The notes beneath the pieces are model-generated. The model was given only the letters and a program-made list of their open reading frames with translations, ran no database searches and was not told the DNA's origin. A DNA stretch of 57,037 nt from Cellulomonas aerilata. Its GTDB lineage: Bacteria; Actinomycetota; Actinomycetes; Actinomycetales; Cellulomonadaceae. How positions within the stretch are numbered: position 1 is the first letter of the stretch; the number at the start of each line of letters is the position of its first letter. A program made the translations under genes and the position numbers. Where the stretch lies: NCBI RefSeq assembly GCF_007991755.1, contig NZ_BJYY01000020.1, positions 1-57,037 on the forward strand, in the 5' to 3' direction. Of the stretch, positions 40,408 to 50,138 are shown piece after piece.

Positions 40408-41928
40408 ATGCAGCAGGCACGAATCTCGATCGACCCCGCGTTCGTCGTCGCCCCGGTCAACCGCCGGGTCTTCGGGTCCTTCGTGGAGCACATGGGCCGG
40501 TGCGTCTACACCGGGATCTACGAGCCCGGGCACCCCACCGCGGACGACGACGGCTTCCGCGGCGACGTCCTGGACCTGGTCCGCGAGCTCGGCGTCACGA
40601 CCGTGCGCTACCCCGGCGGGAACTTCGTGTCCGGCTACAAGTGGGAGGACGGCGTCGGCCCGCGCGAGGACCGCCCGACCCGGCTCGACCCCGCGTGGCG
40701 GACCATCGAGACGAACGCCTTCGGGCTCAACGAGTTCATGGAGTGGGCCAAGAAGGCCGACGTCGAGCCGATGATGGCCATGAACCTGGGCACCCGAGGC
40801 CTGCAGGAGGCCATCGACCTGCTCGAGTACGCCAACCACCCGCAGGGGACGGCGCTGTCGGACCTGCGCATCGAGCACGGCGCCAAGGAGCCGCACGACA
40901 TCCGCCTGTGGTGCCTGGGCAACGAGATGGACGGACCCTGGCAGCTCGGGCACAAGACCGCCGAGGAGTACGGCCGCCTGGCCGCCGAGACGGCGCGCGC
41001 CATGCGCCAGTACGACGCGGGCCTCGAGCTCGTCGCGTGCGGGTCCTCGAGCCGCACCATGCCGACGTTCGGGGCGTGGGAGGCGACCGTCCTGGAGCAC
41101 ACCTACGACGTCGTCGACTACATCTCCGCCCACGCCTACTACCAGCTGCTCGACGGCGACCACGCGAGCTTCCTGGCGTGCTCGGTCGACATGGACCGGT
41201 TCATCGACCAGGTCGTGGCGACCGCGGACCACGTCGGCGCGCGCCTGGGGTCCGACAAGAGGATCGACATCTCGTTCGACGAGTGGAACGTCTGGTACCT
41301 GCGCGAGCTGATGAGCGGCCAGGGCGGGCTCCCGAAGGACTGGACCGTCGCGCCGCGCACGAGCGAGGAGGCGTACACGGTGCTCGACGCCGTCGTCGTC
41401 GGCTCCCTGCTCATCACCCTCCTGCGGCACGCCGACCGGGTCACCGCGGCCTCGCAGGCGCAGCTGGTCAACACGATCTCGTCCATCCGCACGGAGCCGA
41501 ACGGCCCGGCATGGCGCCAGTCGATCTTCCACCCGTTCGCCCGGACCGCCCGCCACGCACGGGGCACGGTCCTGGACCTGCGCCTGGACGCCCCCACGAC
41601 CACCACGCCGACGTACGGCGAGGTCCCGGTGCTGGACGCGGTCGCCACCCACGACGCCGACGAGGGCCGGCTCGCGGTGTTCGTCGTCAACCGGCACCCC
41701 TCCGAGCCCGTGTCGTTCAGCACGGACCTGCGCGCGTTCGGCGGGGGCCAGATCGCCGAGGCGGTCGTCATCGCCGACGACGACCTCACCGCCGCCAACA
41801 CGCAGGCCGACCCGGACCGGGTCGTCCCGCGCCCGCACCCGGACGCCTCGGTGACCGACGGGACGCTGACCGCACAGCTGCCACCGGCCTCGTGGAGCAT
41901 GGTCGTGCTGGAGGTCCCGGGGGCCTGA
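40408..41928 (+). CDS. Alpha-L-arabinofuranosidase, glycoside hydrolase family 51
   Basis: A 506-residue GH51 enzyme releasing arabinose from arabino-oligosaccharides and arabinoxylan fragments. The acid/base is Glu173 in CLGNEMDG and the nucleophile Glu292 in FDEWNVWY. RRVFGSFVEHMGRCVYTGIYEPG and VRYPGGNFVSGYKWEDGVGP are family signatures. Length matches the usual 500. No signal peptide, so cytoplasmic. AGGAGG before the start overlaps the last codons of the LacI gene. It complements the xylanase/xylosidase set by removing arabinose side chains. A strong hairpin follows. Confidence 0.96.
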   Translation: MQQARISIDPAFVVAPVNRRVFGSFVEHMGRCVYTGIYEPGHPTADDDGFRGDVLDLVRELGVTTVRYPGGNFVSGYKWEDGVGPREDRPTRLDPAWRTIETNAFGLNEFMEWAKKADVEPMMAMNLGTRGLQEAIDLLEYANHPQGTALSDLRIEHGAKEPHDIRLWCLGNEMDGPWQLGHKTAEEYGRLAAETARAMRQYDAGLELVACGSSSRTMPTFGAWEATVLEHTYDVVDYISAHAYYQLLDGDHASFLACSVDMDRFIDQVVATADHVGARLGSDKRIDISFDEWNVWYLRELMSGQGGLPKDWTVAPRTSEEAYTVLDAVVVGSLLITLLRHADRVTAASQAQLVNTISSIRTEPNGPAWRQSIFHPFARTARHARGTVLDLRLDAPTTTTPTYGEVPVLDAVATHDADEGRLAVFVVNRHPSEPVSFSTDLRAFGGGQIAEAVVIADDDLTAANTQADPDRVVPRPHPDASVTDGTLTAQLPPASWSMVVLEVPGA

Positions 41929-41968
41929 CCGGTCGTCGGACCGCGCGGACCCCTCGGGCAGCCGCGTC

Positions 41969-42000
41969 CCGGACGCCCGGTCGTGTCACCGGGCGTCCGG
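41969..42000 (+). terminator. Hairpin terminator after the GH51 gene
   Basis: CCGGACGCCCGGT (41969-41981) pairs perfectly with 41988-42000 around the loop CGTGTC, 40 bases past the stop. Confidence 0.8.
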
Positions 42001-42133
42001 CGGGTGATCCTGGGATGCTCGTCGGCGGGACGCCGTCGCGGGGCAGCGCGGGGCGCCGTCGTCCGGCGCGCCGATGCGCCGGTGGGGTTCCGGCCGGAGC
42101 GGTCCGGCACGCACCGAACGACGTGGAGGCACC

Positions 42134-43621
42134 ATGGAGTCGCGCAGCATCTTCCGGCGGAAGTCCGTGGAGGACTCCCTCGCCTCGGTGGACGACCCGG
42201 AGCGGTCCCTGTCCCGGGTGCTCACCAGCTGGGACCTGGCCGTCCTGGGCGTCGCCGTCGCGGTCGGGGCCGGCATCTTCTCGGTCGGCGCGACCGCCGC
42301 CGCCGACTACGCCGGACCCGGCGTCATCCTGTCGTTCGTCATCGCCTCGGTCGTCTGCGGCCTGGCGATCATGTGCTACGCCGAGTTCGCGTCCACGCTC
42401 CCCGTCGCCGGGTCCGCGTACACGTTCTCCTACGCCACGATGGGTGAGCTCGTCGCGTGGATCATCGGCTGGGACCTCATCCTGGAGCTGCTGCTCGCCT
42501 CGGCCGTGATCGCCAAGTTCTGGGGCGTGTACCTGTCCGACGCGTTCGGGCTGTTCGGCGTGGACATCCCCACGACGGTCCACCCCGGCGGCCTGGCGGT
42601 CGAGTGGGGGCCCGTCGTCATCGTCGCCGTCTTCACCGCCCTGCTGGCCGTCGGCACCAAGCTCAGCACGCGGGTCAACAGCGTCTTCACGCTCATCAAG
42701 GTCGGCATCACGCTGCTGGTCATCGTGGTGGGGTTCACCTACGTCCGGGTCGAGAACTACACCCCGTTCATCCCGCCGTCGCAGGCCGCCGCGGAGAAGA
42801 GCTCGCTCGACCAGCCGCTGAGCGCGTTCCTGCTCGGGTTCGAGCCGTCCACCTACGGCGTCGTCGGCGTCCTGTCCGGGGCCGCGCTGGTGTTCTTCGC
42901 GTTCATCGGGTTCGACGTCGTCGCCACCACCGCCGAGGAGACGAAGGACCCGCAGCGCGCCATCCCGCGCGGCGTGCTCGGCGGGCTCGCGATCGTCACG
43001 GTGCTCTACATCCTCGTCACCGTGGTGGTCACCGGGATGGTGTCCTACCGCGAGCTCGCCGAGTCCGACAGCCCGTCCCTGACGACGGCGTTCGTGCTGG
43101 TCGGGGCGGACTGGGCCGGGCGGATCATCTCGGTGGGCATCCTCGTGGGGCTCACGTCGGTGCTCATGGTGCTGCTGCTCGGCCTGACCCGGGTGGTCTT
43201 CGCGATGAGCCGCGACGGGCTCCTGCCGCGGGCGCTCTCCCGCACGTCGCACAGGTACCACACCCCGGTCCGGCTGCAGGTGGCAGCGGGCGTGGTGGTC
43301 GCGCTCATCGCGGGGCTGTCCCCGGTGGAGGTGCTCGCGGAGATGATCAACATCGGCACCCTGTCGGCCTTCGTGCTGGTCAGCTTCGCGGTCCCGCTCC
43401 TGCGGCGCTCGCGCCCGGACCTCAAGCGCGGGTTCCGGGTGCCGCTGTCCCCGCTGCTGCCGATCCTGTCCGGCGTCGCGTGCCTGTGGCTCATGACGAA
43501 CCTCACGACGCTCACCTGGCTGCGGTTCCTCGCGTGGCTCGCCGCCGGGATGGCGATCTACGCCCTGTTCGGCTACCGGCACAGCACGCTGCACCGGAGC
43601 GAGCCCGCGCTCACCCGCTGA
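42134..43621 (+). CDS. APC family amino acid permease
   Basis: A 495-residue amino acid/polyamine/organocation transporter with about 12 helices. Conserved TM1 is VAVAVGAGIFSVGATAAADYAGPG, with AGSAYTFSYATMGELVAWIIGWDLILEL after it; FFAFIGFDVVATTAEETKDPQRAIPRG is the TM6-7 signature. It resembles the cationic amino acid branch (YfnA/CAT type). GGAGG lies six bases before the ATG. It is separated from the GH51 gene by a terminator and followed after 76 bases by the aldo/keto reductase gene. Substrate unknown. Confidence 0.93.
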   Translation: MESRSIFRRKSVEDSLASVDDPERSLSRVLTSWDLAVLGVAVAVGAGIFSVGATAAADYAGPGVILSFVIASVVCGLAIMCYAEFASTLPVAGSAYTFSYATMGELVAWIIGWDLILELLLASAVIAKFWGVYLSDAFGLFGVDIPTTVHPGGLAVEWGPVVIVAVFTALLAVGTKLSTRVNSVFTLIKVGITLLVIVVGFTYVRVENYTPFIPPSQAAAEKSSLDQPLSAFLLGFEPSTYGVVGVLSGAALVFFAFIGFDVVATTAEETKDPQRAIPRGVLGGLAIVTVLYILVTVVVTGMVSYRELAESDSPSLTTAFVLVGADWAGRIISVGILVGLTSVLMVLLLGLTRVVFAMSRDGLLPRALSRTSHRYHTPVRLQVAAGVVVALIAGLSPVEVLAEMINIGTLSAFVLVSFAVPLLRRSRPDLKRGFRVPLSPLLPILSGVACLWLMTNLTTLTWLRFLAWLAAGMAIYALFGYRHSTLHRSEPALTR

Positions 43622-43697
43622 GCCGGCCGTCCGGCCCGACCAGCGCCCGTCAGGCCCGACCGGCGTCCGACCGGCGCCCACCCCCACGAGGAGCCCC

Positions 43698-44729
43698 ATG
43701 AGATACCGCACGCTCGGCCGCAGCGGGACCGTCGTGTCCACCCAGGCGCTGGGCACCATGACGTTCGGCGCCGAGGCCGACGAGACGACGTCCGGGCGGA
43801 TCATGACCGCCTTCGTCGAGGCGGGCGGGACGCTGGTCGACACCGCGGACGTCTACGGCGCCGGCGTCTCGGAGGAGATCGTCGGCCGCTGGCTCGCCGC
43901 CCACCCGACCGACGCCGCGCAGCTCGTCGTCGCGACCAAGGGCCGGTTCCCCACGGGAGCCGGCCCGAACGACCACGGTCTGTCCCGCCGGCACCTGCGC
44001 ACGGCGCTGGACGACTCCCTGCGCCGCCTCGGCGTCGAGCACGTGGACCTCTACCAGATGCACGCCTGGGACGCGCTGACCCCGCTCGAGGAGACGCTGC
44101 GCTTCCTGGACGACGCCGTCGCAGCGGGCAAGATCGGGTACTACGGCTTCTCGAACTACCTCGGCTGGCAGCTCACCAAGGCGGTGCACGTGGCGGCGGC
44201 GCACGGCTGGGCGCCGCCGGTCACGCTGCAGCCGCAGTACAACCTGCTGGTGCGGGACATCGAGCACGAGGTCGTCCCGGCCGCCCTGGACGCCGGCGTC
44301 GGGCTGCTGCCGTGGTCCCCGCTGGCGGGCGGCTGGCTCAGCGGCAAGTACCGGCGCGACGTCGACCCCACCGGGGCGACCCGCCTGGGCGAGAACCCGG
44401 CGCGCGGGATGGAGGCGTGGGCCGCGCGCAACGCCGACGAGCGCACGTGGCGCGTGCTGGACGTCGTCGGGCAGGTCGCCGCGGCGCACGACGCGTCGTC
44501 GTCCCAGGTGGCGCTCGCCTGGTTGGCCGCCCAGCCGGCGGTCACGTCGGTGATCCTCGGGGCGCGCACGGCCGAGCAGCTGGCCGACAACCTCGCGGCC
44601 GCCGACCTCGACCTGACCGAGGACGAGCTGACCCGGCTCGGCGAGGCGAGCGCACCCCGCGTCGACGACTACCCGTACGGCGTCGCCGGGGTCCGGCAGC
44701 GCCACCGCACGCTCACCGGGGGCCGCTGA
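43698..44729 (+). CDS. Aldo/keto reductase
   Basis: A 343-residue NADP(H)-dependent oxidoreductase of the AKR superfamily. The catalytic tetrad is Asp48, Tyr53 (DTADVYGAG), Lys81 (VVATKGRF) and His122 (LYQMHAWD). The C-terminal part has the NADP phosphate-binding SVILGARTAEQLADNL. It resembles bacterial AKR groups related to potassium-channel beta subunits and YhdN. Substrate unknown; aldehydes or sugars are typical. Good ribosome site GAGGAG. It ends at a hairpin shared with the convergent AI-2E family gene. Confidence 0.94.
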   Translation: MRYRTLGRSGTVVSTQALGTMTFGAEADETTSGRIMTAFVEAGGTLVDTADVYGAGVSEEIVGRWLAAHPTDAAQLVVATKGRFPTGAGPNDHGLSRRHLRTALDDSLRRLGVEHVDLYQMHAWDALTPLEETLRFLDDAVAAGKIGYYGFSNYLGWQLTKAVHVAAAHGWAPPVTLQPQYNLLVRDIEHEVVPAALDAGVGLLPWSPLAGGWLSGKYRRDVDPTGATRLGENPARGMEAWAARNADERTWRVLDVVGQVAAAHDASSSQVALAWLAAQPAVTSVILGARTAEQLADNLAAADLDLTEDELTRLGEASAPRVDDYPYGVAGVRQRHRTLTGGR

Positions 44730-44762
44730 ACGGGTGCACGGATTCCTCGACCGTGCACCCGT
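44730..44762. terminator. Hairpin terminator between convergent genes
   Basis: ACGGGTGCACGG (44730-44741) pairs perfectly with 44751-44762 around the loop ATTCCTCGA, directly after the aldo/keto reductase stop and 40 bases past the stop of the convergent membrane protein. Confidence 0.82.
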
Positions 44763-44801
44763 CGGCGTGCGAGGCCGGGCGCGAACCGGGCGTGAGCCGG
44801 G

Positions 44802-45968
44802 CTACCGGGCGACCGACGCCCCGGAGATCGCCGGGTTCGCCGGGGCCTGGCTCACCGGGAGCCGGTCCTCGCCCACCGTCGGCTCGTCCTTCAGACGCCC
44901 ACCGCGGTGGTCCCACACGTCGCGCGCGATGACCTGGATCATGCTCGCGACCGGGATCGCCAGCAGGGCACCGAGGATCCCGGCCAGCTCGACGGCGACC
45001 AGGATCGACACGATGACCGCGAGCGGGTTGAGGCTCACCGCGCGGGAGAGGATCACCGGCTGCAGCAGCTGGTTCTCCAGCTGGGTGTAGATCAGGAAGA
45101 AGATGCCCACCGCGATGGCGGCCGGGACCGAGTGGACGAGGGCGGCGACGGTCGCGACGACGGCCCCGATCGGCGCCCCGACGAGCGGGACGAGGTCCAT
45201 CAGGGCGACGAACAGGGCGATCAGCCCGGCGAACGGGACACCGGCGACCTTGAGCACGATGTACGTGAGCACACCGCAGATCACGCTGATGACCAGGTTG
45301 CCGGAGAGGTAGCCCGTGACGGACCGGGCGCAGTCGCCGCCGACCACGCGGATGCGGTGGCCGGTGGTCGGGCGGAAGAGGCTGACGAAGCCGTCGACGA
45401 CCTTCGGGCCCTCCAGGACCATGAGGACCGCGAGCACGAAGATCGTCACGAGGGCGATGAGCCCGCTCGCGACGCCCGCGAGGACGCCGGCGGCGGGGCT
45501 GGTCAGCCCGCGGGCGAACTCCCCGATGCGCTCCTGGTTGTCCTGCACGTACTCCAGGGCGTTGGTGCGCTCGAGCAGGTCCCCGACCGGTCCGCGCCCG
45601 TTGCGCGCGTCCTCGACGAGGTCCGGCAGCTCACCGGCGAACTGGCTCCCCTCACGGGCGAGCGGGACGGCGAACACGGTGCCGATGGCGCCGATGACCA
45701 GCAGCACGACGAGGAAGACCAGGAGCGTCGCCAGGACGCGCTTGCGGCCGCCGAGCAGGCGGTTCTGGATCAGGTTGACGACCGGGTAGAGGGCGACGGC
45801 GAAGAACGCGGCGATGATCATCCACGTGATCACCTGCAGGGAGTGCAGGACGATGTAGAGGAGCAGCGCGGTCGCGAGCAGCAGGCCGATGATCGTGAGG
45901 ATCGTGCGGACCATGCCGGGCGTGGGGGCGCGTTCGGGCACGTCCACGGCGGTGGTGGGTGTAGTCAC
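44802..45968 (-). CDS. AI-2E family transporter (PerM/TqsA-type membrane protein)
   Basis: A 388-residue polytopic protein. Helices near the N-terminus (ILTIIGLLLATALLLYIVLH, VITWMIIAAFFAVALYPVVN) and the conserved C-terminal region PLVGAPIGAVVATVAALVHS, FLIYTQLENQLLQPVILSRAVSLNPLAVIVSILV identify the family. Despite its name, only some members export autoinducer-2; others are ion antiporters. The GTG at 45968 is chosen for completeness of the tail; Met24 is the next choice. Weak ribosome site. Divergent from the serine hydrolase gene. Confidence 0.9.
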   Translation of the reverse strand: MTTPTTAVDVPERAPTPGMVRTILTIIGLLLATALLLYIVLHSLQVITWMIIAAFFAVALYPVVNLIQNRLLGGRKRVLATLLVFLVVLLVIGAIGTVFAVPLAREGSQFAGELPDLVEDARNGRGPVGDLLERTNALEYVQDNQERIGEFARGLTSPAAGVLAGVASGLIALVTIFVLAVLMVLEGPKVVDGFVSLFRPTTGHRIRVVGGDCARSVTGYLSGNLVISVICGVLTYIVLKVAGVPFAGLIALFVALMDLVPLVGAPIGAVVATVAALVHSVPAAIAVGIFFLIYTQLENQLLQPVILSRAVSLNPLAVIVSILVAVELAGILGALLAIPVASMIQVIARDVWDHRGGRLKDEPTVGEDRLPVSQAPANPAISGASVAR

Positions 45969-46168
45969 ACGTCCGAGTGTCAGCGGAGCGGGGACATCGC
46001 GCGCGGCGAGCGGGCGCGGTGAGAGGGCGGGCGCCCGTCGGGCGGGACCTGTCGCCCGGCGGCACGACACGGGTGCCGGGGTCGTGCACGATGTGCCGGT
46101 ACCCCGGCCGTGCCCGGCCTCGACCCCGCGGCGTCCGCCGCTCACCGACCCGCTCCGGAGGCCCTCCC

Positions 46169-47824
46169 GTGACCGACGCGCCCGCCCGCACCGACGCGCT
46201 GCCCCGCAGCGCTCCCCGCGACCAGGGCGTCGACGCGCGCGGTGTCGCGGCGCTGCTCGACGCGCTCGAGGCGGCGCCCGGCATCGAGCCGCACAGCCTC
46301 ATGGTGCTGCGGCACGGGCACGTGGTCGCCGAGGGGTGGTGGCACCCGTACGCGGCCGACGGCGTCCAGCTGCTGTACTCGCTGAGCAAGAGCTTCACGT
46401 CCACCGCGCTCGGGTTCGCGGTCGCCGAGGGGCTGGTCTCGCTCGACGACACCGTGCTCAGCCACTTCCCGGACCTCGACGCCGACGTCGTGGACCCCCG
46501 CAGCCGCGCCATGCTCGTCCGGCACGTCGCCGCGATGGCGAGCGGGCACCTGACCGAGACCCACGAGCGCGCGCTCGAGACCGACCCGGCCGACCTCGTG
46601 CGGGGCTTCCTGCTCACGCCGCCGGACCGCGAGCCCGGGACGGTGTTCGCCTACAACCAGCCGTGCACCTACACGGTCGCCGCGATCGTCGCGGCCCGGT
46701 CCGGGGAGTCGCTCACGCAGTACCTGCGTCCCCGGCTGCTCGACCCGCTGGGCATCGGACCGGTCGCGTGGCAGCGCGACTCGTCCGGTCGGGAGATCGG
46801 GTACTCCGGGCTGCACGCGACCACCGACGCGATCGCGCGGCTGGGGCAGCTGTACCTGCAGGGCGGGGTGTGGGACGGCATCCGCCTGCTGTCGCAGGAG
46901 TGGGTCGACGACGCCACCCGCAGCCACGTCGACAACGCCGTGGCGAACACGGCCGCGGACTGGCGCCAGGGCTACGGCTTCCAGTTCTGGCGCAGTCAGC
47001 ACGGGTACCGCGGGGACGGCGCCTACGGGCAGTTCTGCCTCGTGCTCCCCGAGCAGGACGCCGTCGTGGCGATCACGGCTGCGACGACCGACATGGGGAG
47101 CGTCCTCGAGGCCGTCTACGCGCACCTGCTCCCGGCGCTCGGGGGCCGGGCGTCGGACGGGGGGCGGGCGTCCAGCGGGGGGCAGGGGTCCGACGGGGGG
47201 CAGGAATCCGGCGACGGGCGGCCCGGCACCGACCGGACGGACCCGGAGGCCGCCGACCGGGACCTCGCCGAGCGGCTCGCCCGGCTCGCGCTGCCGCCCC
47301 TGCCGGGCGACGGCGAGCCGCCGTCCGCCGCCGAGCGCTGGGACGGGCTCACGGCCGGGTCGCCGGACGGTCCGGTCGCCGAGGTGACCCTCGCGCGCGG
47401 CGACGACGGGTGGGAGCTCACCGTGCGCGGCCGCCGGGACGGGACCGACGCCGGGGCGGACGCCGCCGCGGACCCGGACGCCGCCACGGACCCGCACGCC
47501 GTCACGGTGCCGCTCCCGCGGCCCGGCAGCGGCACCGGATCGGGCGCCGGCACCGGCGCCGGTGCAGCGGCGGGGGGCTGGCTGGTCGCCGACGCCCACC
47601 GGGCCGACGGCACCGCGGTCCCGGTCGCGGTCACCGGCGGCTGGACCGGACGGGGCACCCTGCTGGTCGACGTGGTGTTCCGCGAGACGCCGCACCGCCT
47701 GCGCCTGGAGATCGCCGCGCCGGACGAGGCGGCTGGGAGCGCCGGCGGTGCGGTGGGTGCGCGGTGGCTGACCGAGCCGCTCGGCGCCCCGGCCCTGGGC
47801 GCCCTGCGCGCACCCTGGCGCTGA
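46169..47824 (+). CDS. Serine hydrolase, beta-lactamase/class C family
   Basis: A 551-residue protein. Residues 1-340 form the beta-lactamase-fold domain with the nucleophile in S71-LSK74 and the Tyr motif AYNQP at 161-165. Then comes a Gly/Ser/Asp-rich spacer (about 345-375, ASDGG/ASSGG/GSDGG repeats) and a C-terminal domain of about 160 residues, interrupted by a second Gly-rich stretch. Such proteins are esterases, peptidases or lactamase-like enzymes. No signal peptide, so cytoplasmic. The GTG has GGAGG eight bases upstream; the frame is open earlier without support. It is convergent with the DUF1697 gene, with only 11 bases between. Confidence 0.88.
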   Translation: MTDAPARTDALPRSAPRDQGVDARGVAALLDALEAAPGIEPHSLMVLRHGHVVAEGWWHPYAADGVQLLYSLSKSFTSTALGFAVAEGLVSLDDTVLSHFPDLDADVVDPRSRAMLVRHVAAMASGHLTETHERALETDPADLVRGFLLTPPDREPGTVFAYNQPCTYTVAAIVAARSGESLTQYLRPRLLDPLGIGPVAWQRDSSGREIGYSGLHATTDAIARLGQLYLQGGVWDGIRLLSQEWVDDATRSHVDNAVANTAADWRQGYGFQFWRSQHGYRGDGAYGQFCLVLPEQDAVVAITAATTDMGSVLEAVYAHLLPALGGRASDGGRASSGGQGSDGGQESGDGRPGTDRTDPEAADRDLAERLARLALPPLPGDGEPPSAAERWDGLTAGSPDGPVAEVTLARGDDGWELTVRGRRDGTDAGADAAADPDAATDPHAVTVPLPRPGSGTGSGAGTGAGAAAGGWLVADAHRADGTAVPVAVTGGWTGRGTLLVDVVFRETPHRLRLEIAAPDEAAGSAGGAVGARWLTEPLGAPALGALRAPWR

Positions 47825-47835
47825 GGAGCAGGGGC

Positions 47836-48402
47836 TCAGCCCTCGTCGAGCAGCCCCAGCAGCCGGGTGACCGTCGCCCAGTTGCGCGTCGTCGTCACGC
47901 CGCCCGTGACGTCGGCCGGCACCCGCGCGAGCAGCGTGGCCAGCTCGCTGCGCCCCAGGCCGTCCGGGGTGTGCAGGTACACGACCGAGCCGGTGGCGGT
48001 GGCCTCGTCCCGGCTGCCCCGGGCCTGCGCCCGGCGGACGGCGTCGGCCACCGCCTCGACCGCCTCCGGCGTGAGCGGCGCGCGGTGGAACACCACGTGC
48101 AGGCGGCTGGGGTCGCCCTCCCCGGGGTAGGGGTTGCCGGCGACCACCGCGGCGAGCGCGTCGCGAGGGACGACCACGACGCCGGGGTGGACGTCCGTGC
48201 GCTCGGCGATCGCGCGCTCGAGGTCGTCGGCGAGCGCTGCCGCGTCCGTCCCGGTCGAGGTCAGGACGACGTTGCCGCTCTGGATGTACGTCGCCACGTC
48301 CCGGTGACCGAGGGAGGTGACGACCTCGCGCAGGTCCGCCATGGCGAGCCGGTTGCGGCCGCCGACGTTGATGCCGCGCAGCAGGGCCAGGTGGGTGCGC
48401 AC
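47836..48402 (-). CDS. DUF1697 family protein
   Basis: A 188-residue soluble protein with the DUF1697 pattern: LLRGINVGGRNRLAMADLREVVTSLG at the N-terminus, YIQSGNVVLTS, then VVVVPRDALAAVVAGNPYP and the C-terminal TTRNWATVTRLLGLL. The family is common in actinobacteria and has no assigned activity. GTG start. It lies 25 bases downstream of the glycerophosphodiesterase gene and reads the same way, so they may share a transcript. Confidence 0.93.
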   Translation of the reverse strand: MRTHLALLRGINVGGRNRLAMADLREVVTSLGHRDVATYIQSGNVVLTSTGTDAAALADDLERAIAERTDVHPGVVVVPRDALAAVVAGNPYPGEGDPSRLHVVFHRAPLTPEAVEAVADAVRRAQARGSRDEATATGSVVYLHTPDGLGRSELATLLARVPADVTGGVTTTRNWATVTRLLGLLDEG

Positions 48403-48427
48403 GGGCCCACTGTGCCCCAGCCGGCGG

Positions 48428-49201
48428 CTACGCCGGGTCGGCGGCGCGGCCGAGCGCTCCGGCGGCGGACCCGACCGGCGCCACCGGCTCGCGGGAGGGC
48501 GCCGGCCACCGGGCCTCCACGAGCTCGCGCAGCCGCCCCGGACGGTCCGTCATGACCGCGTCCACGCCGAGCGCGAGCACGAGCTCCAGGTCCGCGTCGT
48601 CGTTCGGCGTCCAGCAGCACACCCCGATGCCGAACGTGCGCATGGCGTGCACGGTCGACGGCGACAGCAGCGTCCAGAGCGGGTTGTAGAGCTGCGGTCG
48701 CAGGGTCGCCAGCAGGCGCACGTCCGGCGGGTGCAGCGACGCGTCGTTGAGGTAGACGGTGGCGTCCGGGTCCGCCTCACGGATGGCGAGCAGTCCCTGG
48801 GTCGACCCGCAGAACGCCGTCCGGGTCGCGCCCATGCGCGTGACCAGCCGGGCGGCCGCCATGGCGGCGATCGGGTGCTTCTGGTCCAGGACCAGCGGGA
48901 TGCCGGCCGCCGTCGACAGCTCGAGCAGGTCGGCCAGCCGCGGGACGCGCACGTCGCCGTGGCCGAGGCGGGCGATCTGCACGGCGGTCATCGAGGCGAC
49001 CGGTCGCGGGTCGTCCCACAGGCGCTCGAACGTGTCGTCGTGCACGGCCACGAGCGTCCCGTCCGCGGCGAGCTGGACGTCCACCTCGACGGCGTCGGCA
49101 CCCGACAGGATGGCGGACTCGACGGCGGCCACGGTGTTCTCCCGGAACGACACGGGGTCGCCGCGGTGGCCGATGACGAGCGGGGGAGCGGATCGAGGCA
49201 C
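48428..49201 (-). CDS. Glycerophosphodiester phosphodiesterase
   Basis: A 257-residue TIM-barrel enzyme that releases glycerol 3-phosphate from deacylated phospholipids. The GDPD signature is intact: GHRGDP (11-16) with the catalytic His, FRENTVAAVESAI, then AVEVDVQLAADG with the metal-binding acidic residues and AVHDDTFERLW with the second His. No signal peptide. GTG start with AGGAGAGACC upstream. Supplies glycerol phosphate or cleans up lipid turnover products. Confidence 0.93.
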   Translation of the reverse strand: MPRSAPPLVIGHRGDPVSFRENTVAAVESAILSGADAVEVDVQLAADGTLVAVHDDTFERLWDDPRPVASMTAVQIARLGHGDVRVPRLADLLELSTAAGIPLVLDQKHPIAAMAAARLVTRMGATRTAFCGSTQGLLAIREADPDATVYLNDASLHPPDVRLLATLRPQLYNPLWTLLSPSTVHAMRTFGIGVCCWTPNDDADLELVLALGVDAVMTDRPGRLRELVEARWPAPSREPVAPVGSAAGALGRAADPA

Positions 49202-49293
49202 GGTCTCTCCTGGTCACGGGGCCGGCGCGGCGCGCGGCCTGGACCCGATCCCACACGGTGGCGGTGAACGCGCGGTGGCCCGGGGACGAAGAC

Positions 49294-50022
49294 TCAGGGC
49301 TCCACGTACGGGTCGAGGCGGATCACCGTGGGGCACGCGCGGGCCGGGCCCCGGGTCGCCAGGTCGACCGCGTACCCGACGGCGTCGGCGACGTCCTCGG
49401 GCTGCAGGAGGAGCTCGGGGCTGTCCTGCGCCACGGGCGCGCCCAGCCCGGCGCCGGCGGCGACGAGGCCGGGGGACACGAGCGTCACCCCGACGTGGTG
49501 ACGGCGCAGGTCCAGCCACAGCGCCTCGGCGAGGCCTGCGACCCCGTGCTTGCTGGCGACGTACGCGGCGTTCCCGGCGTAGGCCCGGTGCGCGGCACCG
49601 GAGCCGAGCAGCACGAGCGAGCCCGGGGCGTGGGCGACGAGCTCGGGCACGAGGAGGGCCGCGGCCTCGGCGAGGGCGACGAGGTTGACGTCGAGGACCC
49701 GTCGCCAGGTGGCCGGGTCGGCGTCGGGGGCGGGCGCCCAGTCGAAGGCGCCGGCCGCCCACACGACGACCTGGAGCCCGCCGGCGTCCCGGACGCGCCC
49801 CGCGGCGCCGGCGAGGGCGGCAGGGTCCGTGACGTCCACGACCTCGACCACCGGCGACGGTCGGTCCGCGCGGCGGCAGGCCGTCGCGGTCTCGTCCAGG
49901 CGCGTCCGGTCGCGCCCCCACAGGTGGAGCGCGAACCGGTCGGCGAGCCGCGCCGCGATCGCCCGCCCGATGGCGCTGCTCGCCCCGACCACGAGCGCCC
50001 GACCCTGGTCTGCGTCCGTCAC
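49294..50022 (-). CDS. SDR family NAD(P)-dependent oxidoreductase
   Basis: A 242-residue short-chain dehydrogenase. The cofactor motif is VVGASSAIGRAIA (about 11-23), a variant of TGxxxGIG. The catalytic Ser is in LLGSGAAHRAYAGN and the YVASK motif supplies Tyr and Lys. The WGRDRTRL stretch binds NADP. The GTG is chosen where the family begins; the 80 upstream in-frame residues run through the promoter region and are left out. Substrate unknown. Divergent from the fructose operon. Confidence 0.9.
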   Translation of the reverse strand: MTDADQGRALVVGASSAIGRAIAARLADRFALHLWGRDRTRLDETATACRRADRPSPVVEVVDVTDPAALAGAAGRVRDAGGLQVVVWAAGAFDWAPAPDADPATWRRVLDVNLVALAEAAALLVPELVAHAPGSLVLLGSGAAHRAYAGNAAYVASKHGVAGLAEALWLDLRRHHVGVTLVSPGLVAAGAGLGAPVAQDSPELLLQPEDVADAVGYAVDLATRGPARACPTVIRLDPYVEP

Positions 50023-50138
50023 CTGGTCACCGTGCCGGGCGCTCCGCACCGGCGCGACCCGGGCGAGCCGGGCGATCGGGGTGTCGGCGGCGCGCCTGAT
50101 CACGCCGGACCGAATCGGAAGGAATCGGACCTCCGGGT

